A program made the translations under genes and the position numbers. DNA of 64,000 nt from Acanthosepion esculentum (lineage: Eukaryota > Mollusca > Cephalopoda > Sepiida > Sepiidae). The stretch is taken from contig OZ038500.1 of NCBI GenBank assembly GCA_964036315.1, positions 53,445,282 to 53,509,281 of the forward strand, read 5' to 3'. This document shows, piece by piece, positions 10,733 through 23,070 of the stretch (position 1 is its first letter; the number at the start of each line of letters is the position of its first letter). The notes under the pieces are model-generated. The model had not been told where the DNA came from, did no database searches, and saw only the letters and a list, made by a program, of their open reading frames with translations.

Positions 10733-12304
10733 CTATAATATTAAAACAAAAATTACAGGTTAAAAAAAAAAGATAAATTTATCAATTATTAAGCAAAATC
10801 TCAACTTTGTTGTGAATCCAAGTTCATCAAAAATCACTTGCTTTATTTATTAAAACTTATCAATAAAAATTGAATAACTCACACAAATTTATTGAACAGA
10901 CAAAAGAAGAAAAATCATGAAAATTATTAGTACGATTCACTTTACAAAAAATACAAAAATGGTTTCTACAGTAATTAACACGTGAGTACTTTCTGTAGCA
11001 TAATGGAGAGTAAGTTCATTTCAGCCAGTTTATGAGTATATCGAGTTTGATACTCACTGAGTGGCCTACTATCGTGTCAGATTTAGTAAATAACTGAAGC
11101 TATGAATAGATAGTTGTTTGTCTATTCTACCAATTATAGTAATTTTAATTAGCAACAACAATTGCAAGATTTTTCATGTTTTCACTGCCATTAGCTCTTA
11201 TACTTCAAACCATGGAGTCACAATATGTTTTTCAGAGCTCATTTTCTTCTGGGAGCCACTGTTAACATGCAATATGTTGTTTGGTCTGATAACCTAGAGA
11301 TCACTGAGGAAACCATCTTGTACTTTTGCTATTTATGGGATCTTAGAAAGCAAGGTAGGCACGTACCTATCTCTTTTACAAATACTATATGATAAGTTAC
11401 ATGTTATAAACAGCAAGGTAAAACCCCTGACCTGACAGCATGCTATGAAATAACTACATTACTATCCAAGCATCATTTGAACTATTTAACTCATTCTTTT
11501 TCTTGCTTTTGTTGTTACCATATTTCAGTAAATCTATTCCACAGCCTTCTTCAGGTATATTATATATAAAGAAAGAGTGAGGATCTTTCTACAAAAAAGA
11601 TCATGAACAGACAGAAAAGCCAGGTATGGCAAACCATATTTATAGAGAAGTGCATACATTGCTCTCTCTAGCATGTGGTCCAAATAACAAATAAGGAATA
11701 TTGCTAGAAAGAGAGAAAATTAAAGGAAGCAATATTTTTTTATCCTTTTGGATAGGTATGTATGTCAGATCAGTGTGATTTCAGAAAATAAAGTTTTCTT
11801 GACTCAGCAAGAAGAGATCTGGAAAGTATCCTCGTGTATAAGCATAGAATCACCTGTGTTATTGGGATATAATCTGTGTGGTTCATATTGCTGGGAATGA
11901 GCCAAGCTAATCATGACCATTTCTTTTCTGTTCACTATCTATTGTACATATGAAAAAGACCATGGAATAGATCAGCTGAAACATTACTTTAACTACAAAT
12001 GCAATGTGAATAATGAGTTGAGTACAAATGATACTTGTAATGATGGCTCTTCTCAAAATTAATAAGAAAACAGTAATCACATTGCTCTTTACTAAACCTA
12101 ATATGACCAACAGAAAGAAAGTGACAATACTGTTAAGAGCAAATCACATAGATGCAGTTATTTGTTCTATGTTTCTTTACTTTTCTGGTTTTGAACCCTC
12201 TGAATGAAGCTAAGCCTGGTACTTGGCTATAGTTATAGAGCACTCAATATAAGCAAGAGTGATAGTGATTAATCAAAATGATTGTATAAATAGAAAGTAC
12301 AAAC
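10733..12304. other. TMEM67 intron, only short repeat traces
   Basis: At about 10998-11095 is a segment with GAGTTTGATACTCACT, a B-box-like motif also seen near 31782 and, more diverged, near 37785 and 44965. It is probably a decayed tRNA-derived SINE. The rest is unassigned AT-rich sequence. Confidence 0.45.
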
Positions 12305-12397
12305 CTAAATTTTCTCTGGCATCAGATTCTCCTAGATAGTTTTCAATTAACACAGGAACTGCTTGAAGGTATTTGCCATTTGATGAGTATTCAAGAT
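12305..12397 (-). CDS. TMEM67: TMEM67 exon (YLEY...VPVL block)
   Basis: 93 nt, 2 nt in and 1 nt out. Reads LEYSSNGKYLQAVPVLIENY, matching the human block with YLEY, QY and AVPVL. The first codon is split across the intron: T from the 13954-14017 exon plus AT gives Tyr, restoring FYDLYLEY. Acceptor AATCAG, donor TTAG|GTTTGT (weak but GT). Confidence 0.9.
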
Positions 12398-13953
12398 CTG
12401 ATTAAATGTTAAGTAATGACTTCATTCTGTCTCTGGGCCAAAAAAAGCCTCCTTGAATTGACTTGATAAAGATTCAAAGAGTTTACAAGCATAGAATTAA
12501 TGATTGGTTACAAGTATAATTTTAGAGTTAACATCATTTTTAATTAAAATCAGTATATTACATAATAATAAACAGATAACAAAGAAAACTGTCATATAGG
12601 AATAAAGTGTTGCTGACGACACTTAAGTTTGACCACAGATTGCCCAGATGACTTCATCTTGAAATAATTAGATCACGTGACAGGTAAAGGAAATATATAT
12701 ATATATGGGAATTAGTGATTTCTGACTGAGTATTGTTTGAGAGCATTACTATTATTGTATCTGTCATTTACAAAGTCTCTCCTACAAACAGGCATTACAA
12801 AAAAAAACAAATTGAAGATTTAACACTGAAAATTCATTTTAACAAAGTTTAAAATTCAATCTGTATGATGTACATTGAAAATCAGAGAAATGCATTATCA
12901 GTGGTTAGAAAATAATTCTAACCTAGTCAATTACATTTCCTTTTAGATTAATGCCCTTGGGAAAGGTATACATTTATCTCTTCTTCACAACTGATAGCTA
13001 TGGGTTAAATTCCAGAGTACATTTGGCTCTCTAGTTAAGTATTACTCTTATACATGAAAATGACAACAGGAAACCACTCCACTATCTTTCCTTAGGAGTC
13101 ATGACAATTCATAGGCAATAAAGAAAAGGAATCTGAATAGAGTCATGATTACCTCTGTCTTGAAAGGAAAATAAAAAATTATTGACTGAATAATGTTATT
13201 ATATGCAGGATGCTTTAACATTATATGGTTAACAAGGATTTTAGAAATGTCCCCAAGAACAAGACATTATTAATCACAGTTACATGCTTTTGCTTGAGTC
13301 ATAACAGTTTTTAAAATAATCACTTCAATCTAATCTTTCCAAGTTCACTTTATTTTATCAGATCCAATTTGAATATAACACCATGGGCATATTCTTTATG
13401 TCAAAATGTTTGAAATGAAGAATTATCATTATCATATGCCTTTTTATCAAAGCCAACATATTTGTCTTGGTTGTTTTGACACCCAAAATGAGCATGCTGT
13501 TTATTGATAGCTATAGACTGAAGGTGACAATAATGGCTAACAAGATTTCATCTCAAAAAAAGTAAAATCAAAATATTACTAATATAATCTTTGTCATTAA
13601 TAAAATGCTTCTTAAAGTATATAAAGATATTGAATAATATCTAAATTCAAAATGATAAAATTATATTAGGTGTGTGTAAAAGTTTTGAATACATTTGTTG
13701 GAAAACTAGATATGGAATACACAATTGAAAATAAGTCTTTCATTGAGAATCTTTGAACACACTTAACAAAAGAGCAAGAACCAGCAAAAGCAGTATCATC
13801 ATTTATCCAAAAGAACGTCTTCCAAATAAAATTTGACAAATATTTCACATAGAAAAAACAAATATCAAATAAAAATGCTCAAATTTTGATGTTTTAATAG
13901 CTGGAAATTTTCAATACAAGTTAATACCCAAAGAAAAGAAAGAAAAAGGATAC
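12398..13953. other. TMEM67 intron with a SINE fragment
   Basis: At about 12955-13030 the block GGGAAAGGTATACATTTATC is the reverse complement of a block in the 2216/63312 repeat, so a fragment of that family lies here. A short (TA)n tract is at 12693-12706. Nothing else was identified. Confidence 0.45.
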
Positions 13954-14017
13954 AGAGGTCATAAAATTCCAACGGATATTTCTCCGTATCAAACAGATCA
14001 TTTACTGAGAGTTCACA
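13954..14017 (-). CDS. TMEM67: TMEM67 small exon (CELSVNDLF...FYDL)
   Basis: 64 nt, found by phase and homology as it is too short for ORF methods. Reads CELSVNDLF and YPLEFYDL, matching human CEIPISKIL and IFYDVYLEY. Starts in phase 0 after TTTTTCAG and ends on 1 nt before GTATCC. The donor is not canonical beyond GTAT, but the resulting split codon gives Tyr, exactly as expected. Confidence 0.85.
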
Positions 14018-14179
14018 CTGAAAAAAATTGAGATAGAAACATCCTTAACATTCATGTCCATCCTATAAAACATTACAGTGATTAGTTAACCTTATGAAAC
14101 TTACAGCAATAATCAATATACATGAATCAAGCAGAATTTGATATATTGCAAAATTGTGTCTATTTCAATATGCACATAA

Positions 14180-14440
14180 CATAGCCATTATTGATGCAGA
14201 AAGTGAGACTGAAATGCAAAGTTCAAATTTCAGCCAAGGCTGTTGCATTCCCTTTTGTACAAATATCCTCGGAAAGAGTATAAATCTGTCTCTTCTCAGA
14301 GAAGATAGTGCTCTCTAATTGTGATTGGCAACCAGTCTAAGAGAAGGACAACTCGGAATTTGGGTGTGAGACTAGCAATTCCATCCCATAAAAATCCTAC
14401 TTGCTACAGAAACAATTGCAGAAACACCTAACATGGTGAG
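14180..14440 (+). repeat. tRNA-derived SINE-like repeat (copy B)
   Basis: Related to 3236-3450 (GTTCAAATTTCAGCC B-box-like motif, then AGTCTAAGAGAAGGACAA). Also carries a GGAAAGAGTATAAATCTGTC block related to the 2216/63312 family, so the two may be versions of one family. Confidence 0.5.
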
Positions 14441-15229
14441 ACTATGGCCCTATATTTCACAAGAAGCCTACAGTGTAATTAATTGATTAGATTGTATATT
14501 TAGTGAAGACATTATTTAAGATAAATATTTATCAATATTTAAGCATTGATTCTCAGGTTGTCTTTGTCAGTAATTATCTTTATTTGGACTTTACTAGAAA
14601 ATTAGAGGTTGTACCATAACACTTAAAAAGAAAAGAAAAGCAGTTCACTATCTGTATTCAAATTTTTTGTTTTTTACTACAGAAACATTTTTTCCTTGTT
14701 TTACCTAACAAATTACAATTTTGTGAATAAATAAAAATTTGTCTTTTTGGAGGTTTAACTTGCATTTCTTATCTCACTGCAAATCTGAGATAAGCTGTTA
14801 TACATCCTAAGCTATGAAGTTTTAGCAATTTATATTTAAATGACATGTGAAAAGAATCAAAACCTGTTTAATTTCAAAATAAAAAGTTGCTACAAATCCC
14901 CATCTTAAGCTCAAAATAAAACATACATTTATACAATGACAGCTGTACTTTTGATTTAAAAGCAAAAAACAGATTATTTTTTTTAGATTTTTACATAGGT
15001 ATTGACCTATTAATGTCCATCATAAAATCCAGTATTATAAAAATAAAAATCCAATATTAATTATTGGCTTCTTCCTATAACCCATTGTTATAACTAGTAT
15101 ATGGTTGCAAAGGAAAAAATAGACAAAGATTAAAATTTCAACAATCATGTATTGATCAATTTTCAGAATATATACATAATTCTCAATGTCAGCATATGTA
15201 ATTGTGCAAAAAGATAATAAATTTGTTGA

Positions 15230-15480
15230 TATGTAGTTCTTTGGTGGATTTGATGGGCTGGTTGCCCAAGGACACAGTGGTGATGACAAGAGAGGACTGG
15301 AGTGGATTACTGAAGCTGCATGGTAGCATGAGTGGGGTGTCATTGGCGGGGTTGATCTGTTTATCATCAAGGTTGAAATCAACACTGGTGAGGTGTGTGG
15401 ATGAGCTAGCAGTCTTGCCAAATGTTGAGCTGAACTGCCTGTTGTTGGCAAGGTATGCTGTTTTATCTGTGGTTTAACAA
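15230..15480. other. GC-richer island of unknown origin
   Basis: About 250 bp visibly richer in G and C than its surroundings, with long open frames on both strands (15202-15477 plus; 15035-15451 minus). No motif I recognise. It could be a fragment of a transposable element ORF. No splice context supports an exon. Confidence 0.3.
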
Positions 15481-15597
15481 GTGCTGGCTCCCAGGCTCAT
15501 CTTTTTTCATTTTTTGGAATGTATTAGTTCAAACATTATTATAGAGGATATTATGTATTTAAAATAGATGCTCTATTTTTATTTATTAAACAGTGTG

Positions 15598-15861
15598 TAT
15601 TACGTCTATCAGCCTGTGCATTCAAGATATCTTAGTAAAGAAAATGCATTCCCCAACAAGAATCAAACCTGCATCCATCTTTGTAAGGGAAATTCAGAAC
15701 TTTGCTTGCTGTGATGTTCTCCATGACCAAGTGGTAAAGCACACTGGATCAAACAGTGGTTTCCTTACAAAGGTGGACATAAGTTTGAGCCCTGCCAAGG
15801 AATGTATTTTCTTTACTAAGATTTCTTGAATGTGCAGACCAATACATGTAATACATGCTGT
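15598..15861. mobile_element. tRNA-like-bearing foldback element, copy 1
   Basis: Arms of about 90 bp face each other. The left arm (15598-15690) has GCATTCAAGATATCTTAGTA and AAGAAAATGCATTCC. The right arm (15765-15861) has the reverse complements with a few changes. The right half holds a tRNA-like stretch: CCAAGTGGTAAAGCACACTG (A-box-like) and AGTTTGAGCCCTG (B-box-like). Relatives are at 54300-54740 and 55777-56345. Confidence 0.6.
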
Positions 15862-16412
15862 TATATGTGTATAACCTCAGTCAATTGACCCACAACCTGC
15901 ACCTGGCATTACCAACAACACCCATACAACTAATCGCACACCTTACCAATGATGGCAACTAAAGAATCACATATCAACAATTTTGTTACCTTTTCACATT
16001 TTATGTATATACTCTGAAAATTGTTTAATACTTTGCAACCATATGCTCATTATAACAATACTGTCTAATAAATAAAATGGGGTATCTATTTCAAAGGTAA
16101 AGTAGATACTATAACATTTGAATATAAATGTCAGATTAAAAATAAAAATCCATGAATTCTTTAGAAATATATATAAAATTGTGTATATGGGCATCAATCT
16201 CTCTTTTATAAAAGTTTTGTTAAAAACGACAGACAAGGTACTGCAGTTGAGTTTTTTATTTCATTTTGTTCTTATAATTTTTTTCTTTTTTAACCATAAG
16301 TTTTGCAGAAATTGTCCTAATGTTGTGCATGTCCAGTGATTCTTTTAGCCAATATCAAGAATCATTTTCATTTGTTTTTAACTGAATGTATGTATTTTTA
16401 TGTATGTATCTA

Positions 16413-16562
16413 GAGTTACAGAAATGTTAGCTTTTTTTTATATAAGTTTATATATGTAAGTTTCATTTAAAAAAAAAGAAAAAAGCCAACACTTAATAAC
16501 ATCAATTGTAAACACATCCACAATATGCTGTGTTTGGAAAATAAAACATTTCTGTAACTGTA
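16413..16562. repeat. Short MITE-like hairpin
   Basis: The 14-bp ends GTTACAGAAATGTT and AACATTTCTGTAAC are exact inverted repeats, about 150 bp apart, with AT-rich non-coding sequence between. It lies next to the long simple-repeat block. Confidence 0.45.
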
Positions 16563-16716
16563 AGTGTGTATTTGGATTTGCATGTACTTGTATGTGTGTA
16601 TATGTGTATGTGTGTGTGTAGGTATATACACATATATATATATGTATATATGGACGTGTGTTTGTTTGCGTGTATGTATGTATATATGAATATATTTGTA
16701 CTTGTAGTTATATGTT

Positions 16717-16760
<44 letters not shown>

Positions 16761-17082
16761 TGTATTGATGGTTGTTATATATGTGCTTGTTATTTATGCA
16801 CTTGTATAGGTAAGGGTGTGTAAGCATATGTACGTATATATATATGTGTGTGTGTATATATCTTTGTATATATATATATCTGTATATGTGTATATCTTAG
16901 TGTTTTGGAATGTATTATCTATGCTAACTATAATCCACTTATGTTTGATAGTGGTTTTAAAATTGCTTGTGGACTTAATAATTATCAGTTGTGTTTTGTT
17001 ACATTTTAATCTTGTATGGACTTTACAGTTCTTTATTATCATTTGGATAATATTCTTAGTATATGTGTAGGTATATATATAA

Positions 17083-17114
<32 letters not shown>

Positions 17115-17170
17115 ATGTATGTGTGTGTATGCGTGTATATGCATATGTGCATGTATATGTATGTATATTG

Positions 17171-17224
<54 letters not shown>

Positions 17225-17540
17225 ATGTATATATGTATATGTGCATGTATATGTATATGTATGTATATTGGTGTGTGTATATATATATATATATGTGTGT
17301 GTATGTATGTGTGTGTGTGTATATATGCATATGTGTATGTATATGTATGTATATTGGTATATATATATGTGTATGTATGTGTGTAGGTATATTTATGTAT
17401 GTTTCTATTTATAGTGATGAATGTGTGTACACATACGTATGTATGTATTTTTTACATATGGTTATATATTTGTACTCATACGTATATAAGTATATATGAG
17501 ATATTTATATATATTTGTGTGTTTATGAGTTTTCTTTTTT
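16563..17540. repeat. (TA/GTAT) simple repeat with ~100-bp minisatellite units
   Basis: Nearly 1 kb of TA, TGTA and GTGTGTAT repeats. Between about 17105 and 17390 a unit of roughly 80-100 bp recurs about three times, each with GTGTGTGTATG, then GCATGTATATGTATGTATAT, then TGGTGTATA and a variable TA run. Open frames here on both strands encode only low-complexity Y/I/V peptides and are not genes. A unique patch lies at 16895-17060. Confidence 0.85.
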
Positions 17541-18565
17541 CATATATTAGATAGTTTTTTAAAATTTTAAATGTTACTTTTTGCCTGGACATTTTAATTT
17601 GGTGTTTTTTTATATGTGTGTATGCGTTTATATCCATTTCTATATATTTTAGTGTCTTTTTTATTTACGTTGTTCATTGACGAATATTTGTTTTTCTATT
17701 CTACTCCTATTAAATTTTATCTATTGAACCATTTTTATCTATATATCTTTTCCCATGTAAGTTATATTTTAATAGTATGTTTGAATTTGCTTACTAACAT
17801 TTTCAAATTTGAATATTTGTTGGTGTGTATATGTCTGTGCCTTTATTAATGTATGTTTGTATGATCGATTATATATGATTTTCATTGTATGTATATGTTG
17901 TCTGTCTTTTTTTTAAGGGTCGTGGATATCTATTTCCTGTTTCGTTCAAGTTTTTGCATGTTTATATATCTAACTATGTCTACATGTTTGTGTATTATAA
18001 TCTGATTGTGTATGTATTGTCTTTTGCAAGATTTCACCCTCCCCTGCCCTTCAAATGTATCTAAGCTGTAACGAAGCTTAACACAACATTAGATTTTAAC
18101 ATTTATTCTAACTGAATTTTTAGCCTTTCAATTAAAACAAAATAAACAAAACATATGTATTTTTTCCTCAGTTTCTTCTTTAAATAATTTTATAATATTT
18201 TAAACTTAATACAGATTAAATTTAAAATTGGTAATTTTTAATTTTCAATTATATAGTAAAATTTAATATTAATTAGTTAAAATGATTTCTATTTTAGTCT
18301 AACCCTGACATTAAAGCATTAATTATTATAACCAAGGTTTGTTGTCAAGTTCTTTGAATACTAATATACTTGTACTTTGATTGGTCATTGCAGCTTATGC
18401 AACAGCGTTTCCCCTAACGAGGGGTATTTGATCGATTTGAACCTTTTAAAACCCTTTATTCTACATTCAACACCATCACTTGGTAAGACACCAGAAGTGT
18501 TGAAACAAAATGGCTATTTTTGTAGTGATTTTATAACATATTTATGTTATAATTTTTTAATAAAT

Positions 18566-18566
<1 letters not shown>
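17541..18566. other. TMEM67 intron, AT-rich, nothing recognised
   Basis: T-rich, then mixed sequence without family resemblance. A patch at 18377-18540 with an open plus-strand frame resembles no protein I know. It may be the tail of a decayed retroelement. Confidence 0.4.
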
Positions 18567-18596
<30 letters not shown>

Positions 18597-18597
18597 T
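18567..18597. repeat. (TA)(TG)n microsatellite
   Basis: Short TA run followed by about 10 TG repeats. Confidence 0.9.
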
Positions 18598-18984
18598 GAC
18601 TAGAATTTCCCTTAGTCAACAACACAAAGATTCTTTTCAAATCACATAGCAATACACAACTCATAATTAGGGAAGCATTGCTTATTAAATATTATTCACG
18701 CACTATCAATCTTACACTATTTAGCAGTGGAGATAGCATGCGAAAAATTTTCTAAAAATAGAAGTCATACCCAAGTCAACCAGCCATGCATAGCACATGA
18801 CCATCAAAAAACATACAACACTTGCCACACATACTCCACACAGCAAAACTATTATGTAGAAACTGCACACAAATTCACCATCCAAAAATCACATCCTTGA
18901 TAATAGCTATAGAACTAGCTGAAAGTACTCAGAACAATTATAACTATGGACAATTCCTATATTCTTTAACCCCTGAAAAACGAA

Positions 18985-19560
18985 AAACGTTAGTAGAAAT
19001 TAAACAATATTAAATGACAGTTTCCGTAAAGGAAAACAGGTTCGATTCCTATCAAAGAACACATATTTTCTATGAAATTTCTCAAACATTCAAGGCCAAT
19101 AAATGTAATTAATACTGTTTAATTAAAAAAAAGTGCATTCACTTAAATAAATTGTACCTATAAAAATAACATATAAACAGAAAATATATTAAATAATTGT
19201 CGGACTTTATCCATACATAATATGTTGCCATTGTTTATGTTAAGATGCATTTCATGAGCAGAAATGATCAATGAAGAAAAATTGTTGAAGATTGTGTGTT
19301 TAAAATAGTAATTCAGACATTGTTAACCAGACGCTTCTCTGCAGCTGAATGATACAGCACATCAGACCAAATGATGGTTTCCATAAAAGGAATACAGGTT
19401 TAATTCCTGTCGGGGAATGCATATTTTATCCAAAATTTATCGAACATTCATGCCTGTAAATGTAATTAATACTGTTTAATTAAAAAACAGAGCATTTACT
19501 TAAATGAATTGTATCTATAAAAATAATGTATTAAATAAATAATATTTATATATATATATA
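18985..19560. repeat. Two direct copies of a tRNA-like/TE half-element
   Basis: Segments 18985-19250 and 19335-19560 share, in the same order, TTTCC.TAAAGGAA, ACAGGTT.GATTCCT (B-box-like), a CATATTTT block, AAATGTAATTAATACTGTTT and CTATAAAAATAA. The same blocks occur in reverse at 55777-56345. The first copy ends with AACAGAAAATATATTAAA, one arm of the 56 kb foldback. A (TA)n tract lies at 19545-19567. Confidence 0.55.
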
Positions 19561-19579
19561 TATATCATTAATTTTTTTT

Positions 19580-22440
19580 TTTACAAGTTTCACCCTTTAC
19601 AAGGCCAAGGAGTCATTTGAAGTAGAGGGTTATATTTGGAGGCCATTTGTGTGTATAGAAGTGGAAGATAACATTTAAGCCTAGCCTTGAATAGGTTAAG
19701 ATTGTAGTGATCAGAGAAACATCCTGTTGGGAGTCAGTTCCACAGAGCAGTGGTTCATGAGAAGAAACTTCTAGAGTGGAACTTCTCACTGATGGAATAC
19801 AGAGGGAATGTGATCTGCTACTATGTAAGTGGCATGGTGTATTCTTGCTGTGAAGGTTTGCCTTGACGAGACCAAGGAATGTAGTTTGTCCAAGCACATT
19901 CCGTAGAAATAGCAGTAGAGCCGTGAGAGGCTTTCTTCATACCACCTGTGGGAGGGAGTTTGAAGAATGGAGAATAGTTCATCACCCATAAGGGCTTGGA
20001 GACACCTTTAAACTCTATCAAGGCTGGGGAGGTCTGAGCAGCTCCCATCCAAATATGACAACAGTACCCAATTTTTGGCCTGATCTGGCTCTTGTAACAG
20101 TAGAGGATAATAGGAGGTTTCAGGTACTTACTGGACCAATACAAGGAGCCAACCATTTTACCTGCATCCTTAGCAATGGATCATATGTATGAGTTTCACT
20201 TCAGTTCAGGTGTGAGTTTGAGGCCCAACAGTCTTTCAAGGCACAACGCTTCCCTGAGAGGACCTCTGTTCATCCAGATTGATAATAGTTCACAGTCAGA
20301 TTAGTGATGATGGATTGTAACTAGCTTGGTCTTCAAGGCATTGAATGTGACCAACCAGTTTTTACCCCATTGGGTAGTTTGTGCAAGATTAGAAGAGAGT
20401 TCAGTCGCCAATCTCCGACCATCAAGAGTTTCAGAGGTATGCCTGTATATAGTCATATCATCGGCATAGATGTTTACTAATGATCTGAGTATATTCTTAA
20501 GCAGATCATTTATGTAGATCAAAAAGAGGGTTGGTCCAAGGAGTGACTCCTGGGGGATGCCTGCTTTGACCCCGGGGGCTTCAGCGGCCTGGCCATTGAA
20601 CTGCCTTCAGAGACCTACCTGTTAGGGAAGATTTTATTATCTAGAAGACCCTTTCAGTCATTCTATAACTGGAGAGATTGTGTAGTAAGCCTTTGTGCCA
20701 CACATTGTTGAAGACTTTTGAGATAACTAGTGCTATGGTACCCTAGGTGCGTTTGTCGTCAAAAGTTTCACTGATTCTGTGAGTGATGATAGTTAGGATG
20801 TCAGCAGTGGATCAGACAGACCAAAAACCATACTGCTCATTGCTGAAATTTGTTCTTTTCTAGATGCTCAATGACCTTCTTGTTGATTATGGCCTCAAAA
20901 AGCTTGCTGATGATACTGAGGAGACATGGATCTGTACTGGGAGGGGGAAGATCATATGCACATGTTCTTGAAAACCGGATATATGCTTGACACTTTCTAC
21001 AGTCTTGGGAAGGATTTCTCCTTCAAACAGTGGTTGAATAATTTTGCTAGGACTGCGGATAATTCTGGATTGCTGTTCTTAAGGACAACCACTGAAATTT
21101 TGTCTTGACCAGCCAGTGGCTTTCTTAGGGTCAATGCACTGATAAGTCTAGAGACTTCATGTGCTGTGATGGTAATATGGTAATATTACTGGGATTTTGC
21201 ACAGTGAGATGTTGGAAATTGGGGAGTGGATGGTCTTTGTCATCTAATGTTGAGTTAGAAGCAAAGATGGAGGTGAAGAGGTTTGCCTTATCTGTCGAGG
21301 AAGAGATGATCTTGGGGCCATTTATAATTGTGGGCACAGCCGCTTTACCTCTGTTCATGATTTGGTTGGTGATCTTCCAGAATTCGCAGGATCCAATTTG
21401 TTTCTTTTCAATCTTGGTCTGGACTGCTCATGTGTAGCCACATTTTGCATTTTCTAGAACTTTTTTGCAGCAATTGTGGGCAGTTTTGAATGCAGTGAGG
21501 GCCGAACTACTTTGCTCCTTGTGATAGATATTGAAGTAGTGGTTTTGGATAGTTGTGGCTGTAGCGCATTCAGAGGTAAACCAGGGTTGACCGTTTAGTT
21601 TTTGCTGGAAATTTTTGAGGGGTATAAAACTCTCTATTCCACAAAGGATCCAATCAGTGACAAGAGTAGCAATTTTTGAGGCAGAATGCTTGAAGAAGGT
21701 TGGGATGGGAGCTTCCATCATATAGGATCAAAAGCTGTCCCAGTCTATCTTCACATAGCGAAAAATTGTTCTATGGAATGGTACATCAGGGGATGCCTTA
21801 GGTTTGGCAAACACTGATTATGGAATGGTCTGATGTACCTAATGGAGGTAAAACTTTTGATTGGCATTTATTAGGGTAGGAGGTTAAGAAGAGGTTTGCC
21901 TGATGTCCCGTCGTGTCTGGGACCCAGGTAGGTTCTCCGATGATCTGGGTTAGTTCGTAGACGATGGAGAAGTTTCTGCAATATCTGACTTCAACATTGA
22001 TTTTGTTGGAGTAGACTAGCCACTTCTTTTGGTGGATATTGAAGTAACCGCAGATATGAAAGCTGGCCAAGGGGAATTGAGTGAGGATATTACCAATCTT
22101 CTCAGATATTTGGTTGAAGATTACTGTCTCTTCTTCCTGAGGATGGTAGAGAACAGTCAAATGTGGTACTATGGATAAGTACAACACAGAAGCACATATA
22201 CAGAAGATCGGGTTCTTCGTTTTTTGCATCCCTGCCACAGGGAAACATCCTTGATGTAGACTCCGAGCCTGCGACTGTTACAATTTAGGTAGTCATGTTT
22301 GGCTATGAGAGATGAGTAGCAGGATATTGTTAACTCTCCGAATGCACAGGAGGTACAGGTTTCAGAAAGTAGTAGATCTGCTTTAGATTGGAGAAGATGA
22401 TGTTCCACTTCTGAAAAGTTGGAACCTAAAGTAATAAAAT
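19580..22440 (-). mobile_element. Degenerate APE-type LINE (jockey-like), near full-length pol
   Basis: Read on the minus strand from 22440. Endonuclease start has LLLSETCTSCAFGE (22380-22310). Central endonuclease has FHICGYFNIHQKKWL (near 22060) and end of the domain LPPLGTSDHSIISV (near 21830). Pre-RT has NGQPWFTSECA (near 21590). RT region has the catalytic VNIYADDMTIY (near 20465). Thumb has YKSQIRPKIGYCCHIWMGA (near 20060). The C terminus runs to about 19613. Frames shift several times and the endonuclease DFN is changed to YFN, so it is dead. A related fragment is at 45190-45720. Confidence 0.85.
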
Positions 22441-22575
22441 AATATATAAATATACATATATATATAGAAAATAAAATATATATATAAGTAATAAAATAAT
22501 AAATATATATATAAAGTAATATATATATATATGCAATAATATATATATAAATAATAAAATAATACACACACACAC

Positions 22576-22628
<53 letters not shown>

Positions 22629-22631
22629 CTC
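22441..22631. repeat. (TA)n/(CA)n microsatellite
   Basis: TA-rich stretches followed by CA and CATA repeats at the 5' end of the minus-strand LINE. Overlapping open frames are low complexity. Confidence 0.9.
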
Positions 22632-22826
22632 ATGCCCATATACATTTATAAGTCTACAGTTTTAAAATAAAATGACATACCTTTGTACCTGGTAAATTAA
22701 ATATTAATTTTGAAATCTCTCATCTGGAACAATCATTGCCTCCAAATGGGCTCAAAGTAACTAAATTTACTGCAAAGAACTGGGTATTAGGTAGGTAGAT
22801 AGGCAAATCAATTATGTTATACTTAC

Positions 22827-23070
22827 TGTGCTTTTGTAAAAATTACCAAAAAACCAGACTGCATCCATCTTTCTTTGACTCATTTTGCACAACTGAAGGA
22901 CACCTCCAGTAACGTTGTGCATTCCCAAAAAGTCACCCTTTGCTGAGTACTTAGCAACAATAAATTTCATTTGCATTGGAGGCCTTACAGTAAATATTGT
23001 TTGCATCTCATTGTTCTTTAGAATATTGCTTGCTCTTTTGTCATAATATAACCAAGGCATATTTTGAGGC
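22827..23070 (-). CDS. TMEM67: TMEM67 exon (PWLYYD...GGVLQLC)
   Basis: 244 nt, 1 nt in and phase 0 out. The translation begins PQNMPWLYYDK, matching human NLPWLFYGD. It continues QMKFIVAKYSAKGDFLGM and VTGGVLQLCKMSQ, matching KLKFVAASYDIRGNFL and GGVLQLC. It ends VWFFGNFYKST. Acceptor ATTTAG, donor ACA|GTAAGT. The methionine upstream of PQNM at 23096 is intronic. Confidence 0.94.

Noticed and set aside
15035..15451. 138-codon minus-strand frame with Ser/Pro/His-rich start
   Set aside because: No start context, splice sites or homology; second half is AT-rich intron sequence.
16794..17330. Long minus- and plus-strand open frames of Y/I/V/H/T-rich peptide
   Set aside because: Pure translation of TA/GTAT simple repeat; no composition or motif of a real protein.
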